Shown here: piece after piece, positions 7,016-13,818 of the stretch | Position numbering within the stretch: the stretch's first letter is position 1 | Layout of the letters: each line of letters starts with the position of its first letter | NCBI GenBank assembly: GCA_934876235.1 | Contig: CAKXKM010000033.1 | Coordinates: 1 to 15,471 of the forward strand | Origin: Collinsella sp. AF02-46-1 | GTDB taxonomy: Bacteria > Actinomycetota > Coriobacteriia > Coriobacteriales > Coriobacteriaceae | Length of the DNA: 15,471 nucleotides | Reading direction: 5' to 3' | Made by a program: the position numbers and the translations under genes | The notes under the pieces: model-generated | What the model saw: only the letters and a program-made list of their open reading frames with translations | Told to the model about the DNA's origin: nothing | Database searches by the model: none

Positions 7016-9481
7016 CTATCGCAACGCCGTCTGCGCGAGGCGAGCGCGAGCGATGGCGGCCTGACCGTAGGCGATGCAGCCGTCGTTGGCGGGTACAGCG
7101 TGGGGGACCAAGACGGCAAGACCGGCGTCTTTGAGTTCGTGGGTAAGGAGCTGAAGCAAAAGCCGGTTCATGAACACACCGCCCGAGAGCGCGACGGTGT
7201 CGAGGTCTTCACGGACGCAGATCTCGCTTGCGATGCGGGCCGACGCGCGTGCGATGGTGACATGGAAGTCGAGCGCGAGCTTGCCGGCGGGCACGCCGGT
7301 CCTGATTCCCTCCAAAAGCGCCTCAAAAAGCGGTCTGGAGTTCAGAACATGGAAGTCGTCCGGACGGGATGATTCGGTTACGGAAAAGCTGGCCATATTG
7401 CCGGTGGGGCAGGCACTTTCACTGCTGAACGCGCGCCAGGCGGCGGCTTCGAGTTCTATGGCGGGTTCGCCTTCGTAGGTTGCCTTGTCGCAGATGCCCA
7501 GAATCGCTGCCGCGGCATCAAAGAGACGCCCCATGCTGCTGGTACGCGGGCTGTTGATGCCGCGCTCGATCATGGTGGCTGTCACGCTGCGTGTTTGCTC
7601 GTCGAGGGTGCCCAATAGCCCCGCGGCACCCGGATGCTCGAGCAGGCCGAGCTCGCTCAGCAGGGCAAAGGCATTGCGCCGGGCATCGCGCACGGATGTG
7701 GCTCCGCCTGGCAGCGCCCAGGTGCGCAGGTGCGCGGCGCGTTCAAAATCGGCAAGGCCGGCGATAAGAAACTCACCGCCCCATATGGTGCCGTCGGTGC
7801 CGGCACCCGTACCATCGAAGGCAATACCGAGGACGCGTGCATCAGGCGCAATCCGGCCAGCGACAATCGCCTCTGCCATTACGCTCGCGATGTGCGCATG
7901 ATGATGCTGGATTTCGATTAGCGGCAGACTGTGCTCCCGTGCCCGCTCACGCGCCCACTGGCTCGATAGATAGTTGGGATGCATGTCGCATGCCAGGGCG
8001 GCAGGCGTCAGGTCAAAGAGGTTTTCTAGACGTGCGCGGGCGGCGCTCCAGGCATCGAAGGTCGCGCCGTTTTCGACATCGCCGATATGCTGCGACACAA
8101 AACAGGCCACATGGCCGTCGGCGTCCTCGCGCGTGAGCGCGATCGTGGCTTTTTGCTGCGGCCCGCAGGCGAGCACGCAGGGTGCAGTGCCGTCGAGCGC
8201 CGGCAGCGACAACGGTTGCGGCGCATATCCGCGTGCGCGACGCACAGGCATGACGGTGCCGTCGACCACACGTACCACGGAGTCGTCGTAGCATGAGAGA
8301 ATCGCACGGTCGTTGCCAAGTAGCGCGTCGGCGATGCCGGCGGCAACAAGATGTTCCCATGCAAGGGCATCGTCGGTCTCGATAGGTTCCTCGCTCAGGT
8401 TTCCGCTGGTCATGACCAGCGCGTGCATGCCATGCGACGAGGCAGCTGCAAGCAGCAGATGCTGAAGCGGTGTATAGGGGAGCATGACGCCGAGATCGGG
8501 TAGATCGTGCGCGACGGATGGCGCGAGTGTAAGGCCGTCGGGGGAATCTCCCTCGCCAACAACACGGCGGCGCAGCAGCACAATGGGGCGGATGCTGCCG
8601 GCCAGCAAGTCGCGCTCGGCATCATCGACATGGCACAGGCGTTCAGTATCGGCAAGGCTGCGCACCATAACGGCAAGCGGCTTGTTGCTGCGGCGCTTGC
8701 GACGGCGCAGCTCGACCACCGCCTGCTCATTGGCGGCGTTGCAGGCCAGATGGAATCCGCCCAGCCCCTTGATGGCGACAATACCGCCGCTGGCCAGCAG
8801 CTCGACACAGCGGTCAATAATGGCATCGCTGGTTTCGCGCGTGCTGCCGACGGCCGGCATCGCCCCCGAGCCCTCGAGCTCCATGTCGCCCGCCGCCTCG
8901 CGCCAGGTAATATGTGGCCCGCAGTCAAAGCAGGCATCGGGCTGCGCATGAAAGCGCCGGTCAAGCGGGTCGCCATACTCTGCAGCGCACTCGGGGCACA
9001 TAGGAAAGCAATCCATCGACGTGGCCGCTCGGTCATAAGGCAGCGACCGGATGATGGTAAAGCGCGGCCCGCAGTTGGTGCAGTTGATAAAGGGGTAGTG
9101 ATAGCGACGGTCGGCGGGGTCGAACAGTTCGCGCAGGCAGTCGTCACAGGTGGCGATATCGGGGGAGATGAGCGTCGTGTGCACGGTCTGATCCTGTGAC
9201 GCTACAATACGAAAGACCTGCTCATCGTCGGCATCCCAAGCGTCGGGCTCCAGGTCTGCAACAGCGACATGCTCAACGCGGGCTGCGGCCGGCGCGTGCT
9301 CCGACAGCGCGGTGACAAATTCGTCGAGCGCCTCGCTCAAAGCATGCGCCTCGATGTGTACGCCATCGCCCGCGTTGAGCACCCAGCCGCAGATGCCATG
9401 CGCCATAGCCTCGCGATACACAAATGGCCGCATGCCAACGCCCTGCACAATGCCCGTCACATGAATATGCACATGCCGCAT
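7016..9481 (-). CDS. hypF: Carbamoyltransferase HypF
   Basis: 821 residues. HypF converts carbamoyl phosphate and ATP to carbamoyl-adenylate and transfers the carbamoyl group to HypE. Four regions are visible. An acylphosphatase domain (1-90) has the motif GIVQGVGMRPF (R18) and N36. Two zinc fingers follow with CxxC pairs at C112/C115, C134/C137, C162/C165 and C184/C187. A YrdC-like domain contains GGIVAIKGLGGFHLAC. A C-terminal Kae1-like domain has HHHAHIASVMAE, FDGTGAGTDGTIWGGEF and LSGGVFMNRLL. ATG 9481 follows GAGGGGAG at close spacing; a TTG six codons upstream would lie in the spacer. It is upstream of hypC in transcription order and downstream of nikR, with a hairpin repeat pair in between. 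Length is typical for the family. Confidence 0.97.
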   Translation of the reverse strand: MRHVHIHVTGIVQGVGMRPFVYREAMAHGICGWVLNAGDGVHIEAHALSEALDEFVTALSEHAPAAARVEHVAVADLEPDAWDADDEQVFRIVASQDQTVHTTLISPDIATCDDCLRELFDPADRRYHYPFINCTNCGPRFTIIRSLPYDRAATSMDCFPMCPECAAEYGDPLDRRFHAQPDACFDCGPHITWREAAGDMELEGSGAMPAVGSTRETSDAIIDRCVELLASGGIVAIKGLGGFHLACNAANEQAVVELRRRKRRSNKPLAVMVRSLADTERLCHVDDAERDLLAGSIRPIVLLRRRVVGEGDSPDGLTLAPSVAHDLPDLGVMLPYTPLQHLLLAAASSHGMHALVMTSGNLSEEPIETDDALAWEHLVAAGIADALLGNDRAILSCYDDSVVRVVDGTVMPVRRARGYAPQPLSLPALDGTAPCVLACGPQQKATIALTREDADGHVACFVSQHIGDVENGATFDAWSAARARLENLFDLTPAALACDMHPNYLSSQWARERAREHSLPLIEIQHHHAHIASVMAEAIVAGRIAPDARVLGIAFDGTGAGTDGTIWGGEFLIAGLADFERAAHLRTWALPGGATSVRDARRNAFALLSELGLLEHPGAAGLLGTLDEQTRSVTATMIERGINSPRTSSMGRLFDAAAAILGICDKATYEGEPAIELEAAAWRAFSSESACPTGNMASFSVTESSRPDDFHVLNSRPLFEALLEGIRTGVPAGKLALDFHVTIARASARIASEICVREDLDTVALSGGVFMNRLLLQLLTHELKDAGLAVLVPHAVPANDGCIAYGQAAIARARLAQTALR

Positions 9482-9500
9482 GTGGCTCCCCCTCGTCAAA

Positions 9501-9580
9501 ACCGACCAAAAAGGGACAGGTTTATTTTGGTCGGTAAAACGTTAAACCTGCCAAAACAAACCTGTCCCTTTTTGGCAGGT
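9501..9580. repeat. Inverted pair of REP-like hairpin units upstream of hypF
   Basis: Two 35-base hairpin units face each other around AACGTT (9538-9543), and the whole 80 bases are nearly symmetrical about 9540.5. Unit 1 (9501-9535) has an 11-bp stem, 9501-9511 with 9525-9535. Unit 2 (9546-9580) has an 11-bp stem, 9546-9556 with 9570-9580. The units also pair with each other over 25 bases (9506-9530 with 9551-9575, one mismatch). Where the stems differ between units, both strands change together (GAC/GTC against TGC/GCA). The shared core is AAAAAGGGACAGGTTT. It lies between the nikR stop and the hypF ribosome site. Confidence 0.8.
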
Positions 9581-9598
9581 GCGCTGCGGGAAATCCCG

Positions 9599-10093
9599 TT
9601 ACAGCCCCAGGCTCTGCTTGGTGGCGGCGCAGGTGAGCTCGCCGTGCTTAACGCCGCGCAGCCCCAGCAACCGGTCCGCCAGCTCGTAGACACGCTCGCC
9701 GCGACCCTTGAGTGCCAGAATCTCCAGGCAGTTGTGGTGGTCCAGATGCACGTGCATGGTCGAGACGATCTCATCGGTGTAGTCGTGCTGCACCTCGTCC
9801 AGACGGCGCGTCAGATCGCCGGTATGGTGGTCATAGATCATGGTGAGCGAACCGATGACCTGCTCGTCGGGCGTGCGCATCTGCTCCTTGGCGATCGAGG
9901 CACGAATCAGATCGCGTACGGCCTCGGATCGGTTAGCCACATCACCGCGGCGCGCGATCTGCTCGTCAAAGCGGCGCAGCAGGTCGTCGGGCGCGGTGAC
10001 CGAAAAACGGACCAGCTCGGAGCTGGAGCCGCTGCAGCGGCAGCTCGCATCGTCGTCCACACCGTGATCGTGCGTGTGCTCGTGCTCGGCCAC
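9599..10093 (-). CDS. nikR: Nickel-responsive transcriptional regulator NikR
   Basis: 164 residues. NikR is a ribbon-helix-helix repressor that binds DNA when loaded with nickel and usually controls nickel uptake. The RHH domain starts at ELVRFSVTAPDDLLRRFDEQ and includes NRSEAVRDLI. The C-terminal ACT-like domain holds the nickel ligands H103, H114, H116 and C122. Their spacing matches H76, H87, H89 and C95 of E. coli NikR with a constant offset of 27. The N terminus is longer than usual by about 25 residues, with HEHTHDH (4-10) and CRC (18-20). The start is GTG 10093, one base after the stop of the gene upstream; GTG 10060 is a possible later start that would lose the His run. Its position just before hypF fits control of nickel for hydrogenase. 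Confidence 0.95.
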   Translation of the reverse strand: MAEHEHTHDHGVDDDASCRCSGSSSELVRFSVTAPDDLLRRFDEQIARRGDVANRSEAVRDLIRASIAKEQMRTPDEQVIGSLTMIYDHHTGDLTRRLDEVQHDYTDEIVSTMHVHLDHHNCLEILALKGRGERVYELADRLLGLRGVKHGELTCAATKQSLGL

Positions 10094-10094
10094 G

Positions 10095-10343
10095 TTACAC
10101 CAGTTTCACAGAGCCGACGGAGTTGTGATCTGCCTCGATGGCCTCCTCGTAGCCCTCGAGCGCATCGTGTGCCTCGTGCAGCGCAGACATGGCGGCCTCG
10201 AGCTTGGCGCCAATGCGCTCCATGTCAAAGTTCTCGGTCGCGTGCAGCAGCTGATGGCTCCACTCGTGAGCGAGCTCAATGGTGTCGTCGACCTGCTTGA
10301 CGCTCATGGCAAGCTGGCTCATGTTCATTCCGACGTCATGCAT
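10095..10343 (-). CDS. Small helical protein coupled to nikR, unknown function
   Basis: 82 residues. I do not recognise the family. ATG 10343 has AAGGAG seven bases upstream, which is the best ribosome site in this part of the window. The sequence reads as two amphipathic helices (about residues 8-38 and 42-70), rich in Ala, Glu and His, with HEWSHQLLHATEN in the first and ALHEAHDALEGYEEAIEADH in the second. There is no signal peptide or membrane segment. Its stop is one base from the nikR GTG start, so the two are almost certainly translated together. A role in nickel or hydrogenase handling is suggested only by this linkage and by the histidines. Confidence 0.75.
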   Translation of the reverse strand: MHDVGMNMSQLAMSVKQVDDTIELAHEWSHQLLHATENFDMERIGAKLEAAMSALHEAHDALEGYEEAIEADHNSVGSVKLV

Positions 10344-10415
10344 GGGGAGTCTCCTTTTGTACGGGGCGATATGGTGGTTCAGATTCTACTACGCCCGCCT
10401 TGGGCGCCGCCGCAT

Positions 10416-10453
10416 AAGAAAACGGGCGCGAGTCCGTCTGACCCGCACCCGTT
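10416..10453 (-). terminator. Intrinsic terminator downstream of trxA
   Basis: Read on the minus strand, a 13-position stem with two mismatches (10441-10453 with 10421-10433) and a 7-base loop is followed by TTTTCTT. It lies about 110 bases past the trxA stop codon and before the nikR operon, which separates the two transcripts. Confidence 0.65.
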
Positions 10454-10564
10454 CACTGGGGGCTGTTTGTGTCTACCATACTATCCGTGGTCGCATGCCT
10501 TGCGTTTGGCACTCCGGTGAGCGGTGCGAAACCGCTCATGGACGGCAGGCAAGTAACAAGCGTA

Positions 10565-10885
10565 TTACAGATGTTTCTCCAGCAGTGCCTGAAGTCTTGC
10601 CTTGGGTAAGGCGCCGACCGAGCGGTCGACCTCCTCGCCGTTCTTAAAGACGATCAGCGTGGGGATGCTCATGACGCCAAACTTCATAGCCAGGTCCTGG
10701 TTGTCGTCGACGTTGCACTTGGCCACAGCCAACTTGCCGGCCAGCTCGTCGGCAACCTCGTCTACGATGGGCGAGAGCGAGCGGCAGGGGCCGCACCACG
10801 GGGCCCAAAAATCAACCAGTACGGGCAGGCTGTCGTTGACGACAGCATCGAAGTTCTCGGGGGTAATCTGCTTAATGTCAGCCAT
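10565..10885 (-). CDS. trxA: Thioredoxin
   Basis: 106 residues, the normal length of a bacterial thioredoxin. It is a cytoplasmic dithiol-disulfide reductant for enzymes such as ribonucleotide reductase and peroxiredoxins. The active site is WCGPC (C31 and C34) in VDFWAPWCGPC. The cis-proline loop is MSIPTL, and the C-terminal GALPKARLQALLEKHL helix matches the family. ATG 10885 is chosen because GGAGG lies five bases upstream; the open frame runs back to 10969 but that part has no ribosome site. It is divergent from the UDG-like gene and has its own terminator, so it is probably monocistronic. A bare thioredoxin beside hyp genes need not be functionally linked to them. Confidence 0.95.
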   Translation of the reverse strand: MADIKQITPENFDAVVNDSLPVLVDFWAPWCGPCRSLSPIVDEVADELAGKLAVAKCNVDDNQDLAMKFGVMSIPTLIVFKNGEEVDRSVGALPKARLQALLEKHL

Positions 10886-10903
10886 GGTGACCTCCATAAT
10901 GCG

Positions 10904-10945
10904 ACGCGGCTCGGCCGCGTAAAAATCAGTACGACCGTGCTTATA
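10904..10945 (-). promoter_or_regulatory. trxA promoter -10 box and leader hairpin
   Basis: TATAAG (minus strand, 10945-10940) is a good -10 box; no convincing -35 box is at the right distance. Between it and the start codon, a perfect 7-bp stem (10904-10910 with 10914-10920, loop of three bases) sits in the leader, about 12 bases before the ribosome site. Confidence 0.4.
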
Positions 10946-10987
10946 CCCAGCGGCTCGTAAAGCAACCACTCGCGGGCGGCTCTTTTA

Positions 10988-10993
10988 TATAAT
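10988..10993 (+). promoter_or_regulatory. -10 box of the UDG-like gene
   Basis: A perfect TATAAT lies 28 bases before the ATG at 11022. No good -35 hexamer is seen 16-18 bases upstream, so activation or a weak -35 is likely. Transcription would start near 11000 with a short leader that contains GGAG. Confidence 0.45.
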
Positions 10994-11021
10994 GGTGGGC
11001 ACGCAAATGATTGGAGAGCGC

Positions 11022-11597
11022 ATGCCCACGTCACAAAGCCAGAAAAAAGAAGCCATCGCTCAGGCGACCGAGCAGGAGCTCGCGTCGCTTGCAGATCGCG
11101 GTGTGCGCATCGCGGGCAACGCGTGCTCGCCGATTGTGCTGGTCAAAGGCGATTTGGATGAAGCCGAGTGCTCGGGCGGCGAGCTGGCTGCCGGCGCGGA
11201 TGGCGCCGCGTTGCGCAAGGCGCTCGGCGCCATCGGATATGCCCCCGAGGATTTTTGCGTGCTGGCAAGCGTCGCCGGCGCGGGCGACGGAGCGGTCGCG
11301 GCGGGCGAGGCCCTGACGTGCGACCTGTTCCGCGAGGCGCTGGAGACCTTGGATCCCGAGGCGGTGCTGCTGCTGGATAACAGTGCGGCCGATGTCATGC
11401 GCGAGACCTATGCCGACATGCTTGTGGCAATTGATGACTTTGACACCGCCATGCTCAAGCCCGGCCTGGTCGCCCATGTGCAGGGGCGCCGCGTGCTGGC
11501 GCTTGACGGTTTTGAGGCAGCGCTCACCGACAAGGCCGCCAAGCAGCGCATGTGGGCCTACATTAAGCAGCTGACCCCGGCGGCTGCACCGCTGTAG
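11022..11597 (+). CDS. Degenerate uracil-DNA-glycosylase-like protein, unknown function
   Basis: 191 residues. ATG 11022 has GGAG five bases upstream; two earlier in-frame ATGs at 11007 and 10992 are less well placed. The layout follows family 4/5 uracil-DNA glycosylases. SPIVLVKGDLDEAE stands where those have SP-hydrophobic-GEAPG, then LRKALGAIGYAPEDFCVL for the LL-x3-AIGL-R-x-DVY-I part. LDPEAVLLLDNSAADVM stands for the KPK-hydrophobic-ALGNTAA part, and LALDGFEAALTDKAAKQRMWAYIKQL for the HPSALLRNP-LK-x-WEDLK part. The catalytic pieces (GEAPG, HPS) and the iron-sulfur cysteines are missing. I infer a non-enzymatic relative. This rests on pattern matching only and could be wrong. Convergent with the GHKL gene, 18 bases apart. 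Confidence 0.55.
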   Translation: MPTSQSQKKEAIAQATEQELASLADRGVRIAGNACSPIVLVKGDLDEAECSGGELAAGADGAALRKALGAIGYAPEDFCVLASVAGAGDGAVAAGEALTCDLFREALETLDPEAVLLLDNSAADVMRETYADMLVAIDDFDTAMLKPGLVAHVQGRRVLALDGFEAALTDKAAKQRMWAYIKQLTPAAAPL

Positions 11598-11615
11598 CGA
11601 GGCTGGCGGCAGCCC

Positions 11616-12143
11616 TTACATCACGGCGCGCAGCTCAAACCGGTCGCCGTTAATGCGGAACTGGCAGTTGCCGTTCATGCGCTCGACGGCAAGTTTAATG
11701 CTCTTGGTGCCAAAGCCGTGCCCAGTGTGCTGGGCCACGGGCATGCCGTCGACCATGTGCGGCGCACGGCCAAACGTGTTGGAAACCAGCAATAGAAGCT
11801 GACCGTCTTCGTAGCGAAGGTCCAGGTCGACAAACCGCTTGCCTTCGGGGGCGGCGCTCGCCGCGGCGATGGCATTGTCCAGGGCGTTCGATACCACACT
11901 GAACAGATCGACATCGCCCACGTGGACGGTTTCGGGCACGGCGGCGCGCAGGTCGGCGGTGATGCCGTGCGCGTTGATGTCTGCGGAAAGCGACGAGAGC
12001 GCAATGTTGACCGTTTCGTTGGCGCAGTAGCGGCGCACGGCGGTGCGGTCGTTGGTCTCGCAGAGCGCGTCGATGCGCTCGAGTGCCTCATCGGTGTGAC
12101 CCTCTTCGATCAGGGCCGCAAGACCGCGCAGGTAGTGGCGCAT
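11616..12143 (-). CDS. GHKL-type histidine kinase ATPase part, probably 5'-truncated
   Basis: 175 residues with the dimerisation and ATPase parts of an AgrC-like GHKL kinase and no sensor domain. The first residues, MRHYLRGLAALIEEG, correspond to the H-D-M-R-H phosphorylation helix. The ATPase domain follows: N box LFSVVSNALDNAIAAA (N86, D89, N90), VSNTFG, and the G-rich HTGHGFGTKSIKLAVE. The frame continues upstream for only two more codons (Tyr, Asp) before a TGA. The site of the usual phospho-accepting His therefore reads Tyr, and everything N-terminal of it is gone. No ribosome site precedes the ATG. I infer a remnant of a full-length sensor kinase; a stand-alone anti-sigma-like ATPase is the other option. 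No response-regulator gene is adjacent. Confidence 0.7.
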   Translation of the reverse strand: MRHYLRGLAALIEEGHTDEALERIDALCETNDRTAVRRYCANETVNIALSSLSADINAHGITADLRAAVPETVHVGDVDLFSVVSNALDNAIAAASAAPEGKRFVDLDLRYEDGQLLLLVSNTFGRAPHMVDGMPVAQHTGHGFGTKSIKLAVERMNGNCQFRINGDRFELRAVM

Positions 12144-12283
12144 GTCGTATCACATTGAGACCAAGTCAAGAAGAATCGCTTCGGTCGAATCGCGTCTTTT
12201 GGGTGAGTTCTCAACGTCCGCTGCCGCTGGTTTCCACCGTATGCCGAAAACACCCGGACGATGCCGTGCAGATCGCTTCGCTC

Positions 12284-12292
12284 TGCTATAGT
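12284..12292 (+). promoter_or_regulatory. Extended -10 promoter of the membrane protein gene
   Basis: TGCTATAGT is an extended -10 element (TGn plus a five-of-six TATAAT). No -35 match is visible. Transcription would start near 12299, about 30 bases before the preferred ATG. The rest of the gap 12144-12330 shows no gene. Confidence 0.45.
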
Positions 12293-12330
12293 CTCCCAAA
12301 TTCACGTTTTCTATTGGGATGGTGGTTAAT

Positions 12331-13437
12331 ATGGGCGACATACTCGAATCGTTCCTGCGCGTGGCGATGGTGGTGTTCATCGTCGGTCCGCTCACTGCAT
12401 GGGTCGCCCGTCGCGGCGCGCGCGAGCGCAGTGAGGCGACGGACAGCCTCGATCGCTTCACGGTGCGCATGCCCGCTGCCATTCGCACGATCATCGCCTG
12501 CTGCGCCGTCGCGTTCGAACTGCTCATGCTGGGTGTCTACGTCTGGCAGGGCGTCTCGTTGGGCGAGTGGGACCACGAACTTGTGTGGTTCGGTCACGCC
12601 ATGGCGCTCGCGGGCATGGCCATCTGGGCCCTGCTGAGCATCCCGCGCATCGACGTGGACGGTGAGCGAATTCTCTCGCGTAACGCCTTCGGCATCCGCA
12701 AGGAGACGACGTTTGGCAACATCACCCGTGCAACGCTTCACACGCAGATGATGAGGATCGACCTGTTCGAGGGCGACCGGAAGTTCTGCTCGATAAGCCT
12801 CGAGGGGGTGTGCTCGCTCAACCTCCTCGCCCGTCTGGAGGAAGAGGGCATCGAAGTCTCGGACGCCGTCGACGGTCCCATGACCAAGGCGGGCCTGTGT
12901 TGGTCTGCCATCAAGCCGTTGACGATTGTTTTCAACGGCATGGCGCTCGTCTTCTCGCTCGTGATCGCCTTCATGGCTGTTTTCACCGATGCCGGTGCTC
13001 GTCTGCTCTTGCTCGTCCCGTTCCTCTTCCTGTTCATAGGGGGACTCCTGCCCCTGCTCATGCTCAGCATGCCCGCCCGCGGCATCCTCGAGATCGGCAG
13101 GCAGGAGCGCGAACTCGGCTTCTCCTTCGCCGAGGAGATGGCAAGTCGAGGTACCACGGGCACTTCGCTTGTCGACGATGATTGGTTCATCGAGATCAGC
13201 AATGCCCGCGTCGTGGCGTTCCGTCGCGATTACCTCAAGAAGGTCACGGCGCACGAGAACAGCGAGAGCGGCGACCGTTGCACGGTGACCACGAAAGGCG
13301 GTCGCAAAATCAAGGTGTATGCAGCGGGCAGCACGCTCGAGGACCTGCGCTCGTGGTTCAAACAGGGTGCCAAGGCCAGAAGCACGCTCGACCGTGCAGA
13401 GGACGCGCTCGAGACGACGTCTGATTGGGTTGTCTGA
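12331..13437 (+). CDS. Multi-pass membrane protein of unknown function
   Basis: 368 residues from ATG 12331 (weak GGTGG site upstream); ATG 12319 would add four residues. Five hydrophobic segments are visible. One lies at the N terminus (FLRVAMVVFIVGPLTAWVA), two at about residues 50-105, and two close together around residues 195-245. Between the second and third pairs lies a soluble part with strand-like stretches (RIDVDGERILSRNAFGIRKETTF). The C-terminal part (WFIEISNARVVAFRRDYL, CTVTTKGGRKIKVYAAGS, DLRSWF) repeats this beta-rich character and recalls bacterial PH-like domains. I may be seeing a DUF6560-type protein, but I am not sure of the number. The stop codon TGA coincides with the left end of the IS3 element, so the natural C terminus may be altered. 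Confidence 0.7.
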   Translation: MGDILESFLRVAMVVFIVGPLTAWVARRGARERSEATDSLDRFTVRMPAAIRTIIACCAVAFELLMLGVYVWQGVSLGEWDHELVWFGHAMALAGMAIWALLSIPRIDVDGERILSRNAFGIRKETTFGNITRATLHTQMMRIDLFEGDRKFCSISLEGVCSLNLLARLEEEGIEVSDAVDGPMTKAGLCWSAIKPLTIVFNGMALVFSLVIAFMAVFTDAGARLLLLVPFLFLFIGGLLPLLMLSMPARGILEIGRQERELGFSFAEEMASRGTTGTSLVDDDWFIEISNARVVAFRRDYLKKVTAHENSESGDRCTVTTKGGRKIKVYAAGSTLEDLRSWFKQGAKARSTLDRAEDALETTSDWVV

Positions 13438-13470
13438 CCTGTATCGTCTTTTCGGACACGCATGCTAGAG
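13435..13470 (+). repeat. Left terminal inverted repeat of the IS3 element
   Basis: Matches the reverse complement of 14704-14739 at 30 of 36 positions. Most mismatches lie in 13443-13449. The first three bases are the stop codon of the upstream membrane protein gene. Confidence 0.82.
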
Positions 13471-13519
13471 GCCCAATCCTTTAGAATGCATTCATCGACG
13501 ACCGAGAGGACGGTATGCT

Positions 13520-13804
13520 ATGTCCAACCCAGCCGCCAAGTACACCGACGAGTTCAGGCGCGAGACCGCCGACTACATCATCTCGACGGGCAGGCCGATA
13601 ACGGAATGCTGCGCAGAACTGGGCCTGAATTCCAAGACCGTGAACAAGTGGGTGCAGAATCGCCGGCGCGAGCTTGCCGGCGGGCCCGACCCCAAGGCCG
13701 AGGACCGCGAGCTTCGCGAGGTGAAAAGGCGCATACGCGAGCTCGAGATGGAGAACGCCTTCTTGAAAAAAGCCGCGGCCTTCTTCGCCAAAAGCCAGGC
13801 GTAG
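13520..13804 (+). CDS. IS3-family transposase OrfA (HTH protein)
   Basis: 94 residues. OrfA binds the element ends and provides the N-terminal part of the OrfAB transposase. It has a helix-turn-helix of the HTH_Tnp_1 type: YTDEFRRETADYIISTGRPI, then ECCAELGLNSKTVNKWVQNRRRE. A leucine-zipper-like coiled coil follows (DRELREVKRRIRELEMENAFLKKAAAF is the region, from about residue 62 to 88). The start ATG 13520 is preceded by GAGAGGA. Near its end is a run of six A that fits a -1 frameshift into orfB. The gene is intact. Confidence 0.9.
   Translation: MSNPAAKYTDEFRRETADYIISTGRPITECCAELGLNSKTVNKWVQNRRRELAGGPDPKAEDRELREVKRRIRELEMENAFLKKAAAFFAKSQA
13766..13772 (+). promoter_or_regulatory. Probable -1 frameshift site between orfA and orfB
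   Basis: AAAAAAG lies in the LKK codons of orfA (AAA at 13766 and 13769). orfB is in the -1 frame relative to orfA and is open across this point. A slip back of one base would join OrfA to OrfB with KSRGLLRQKPG at the junction. This is the standard IS3-family way to make the fused transposase. Confidence 0.7.
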
Positions 13805-13818
13805 CCGCGTGCTACCGG

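Noticed and set aside
9482..9499. TTG start six codons upstream for hypF
   Set aside because: It would place MTRGSH before the conserved start and lacks a ribosome site, whereas ATG 9481 has GAGGGGAG just upstream.
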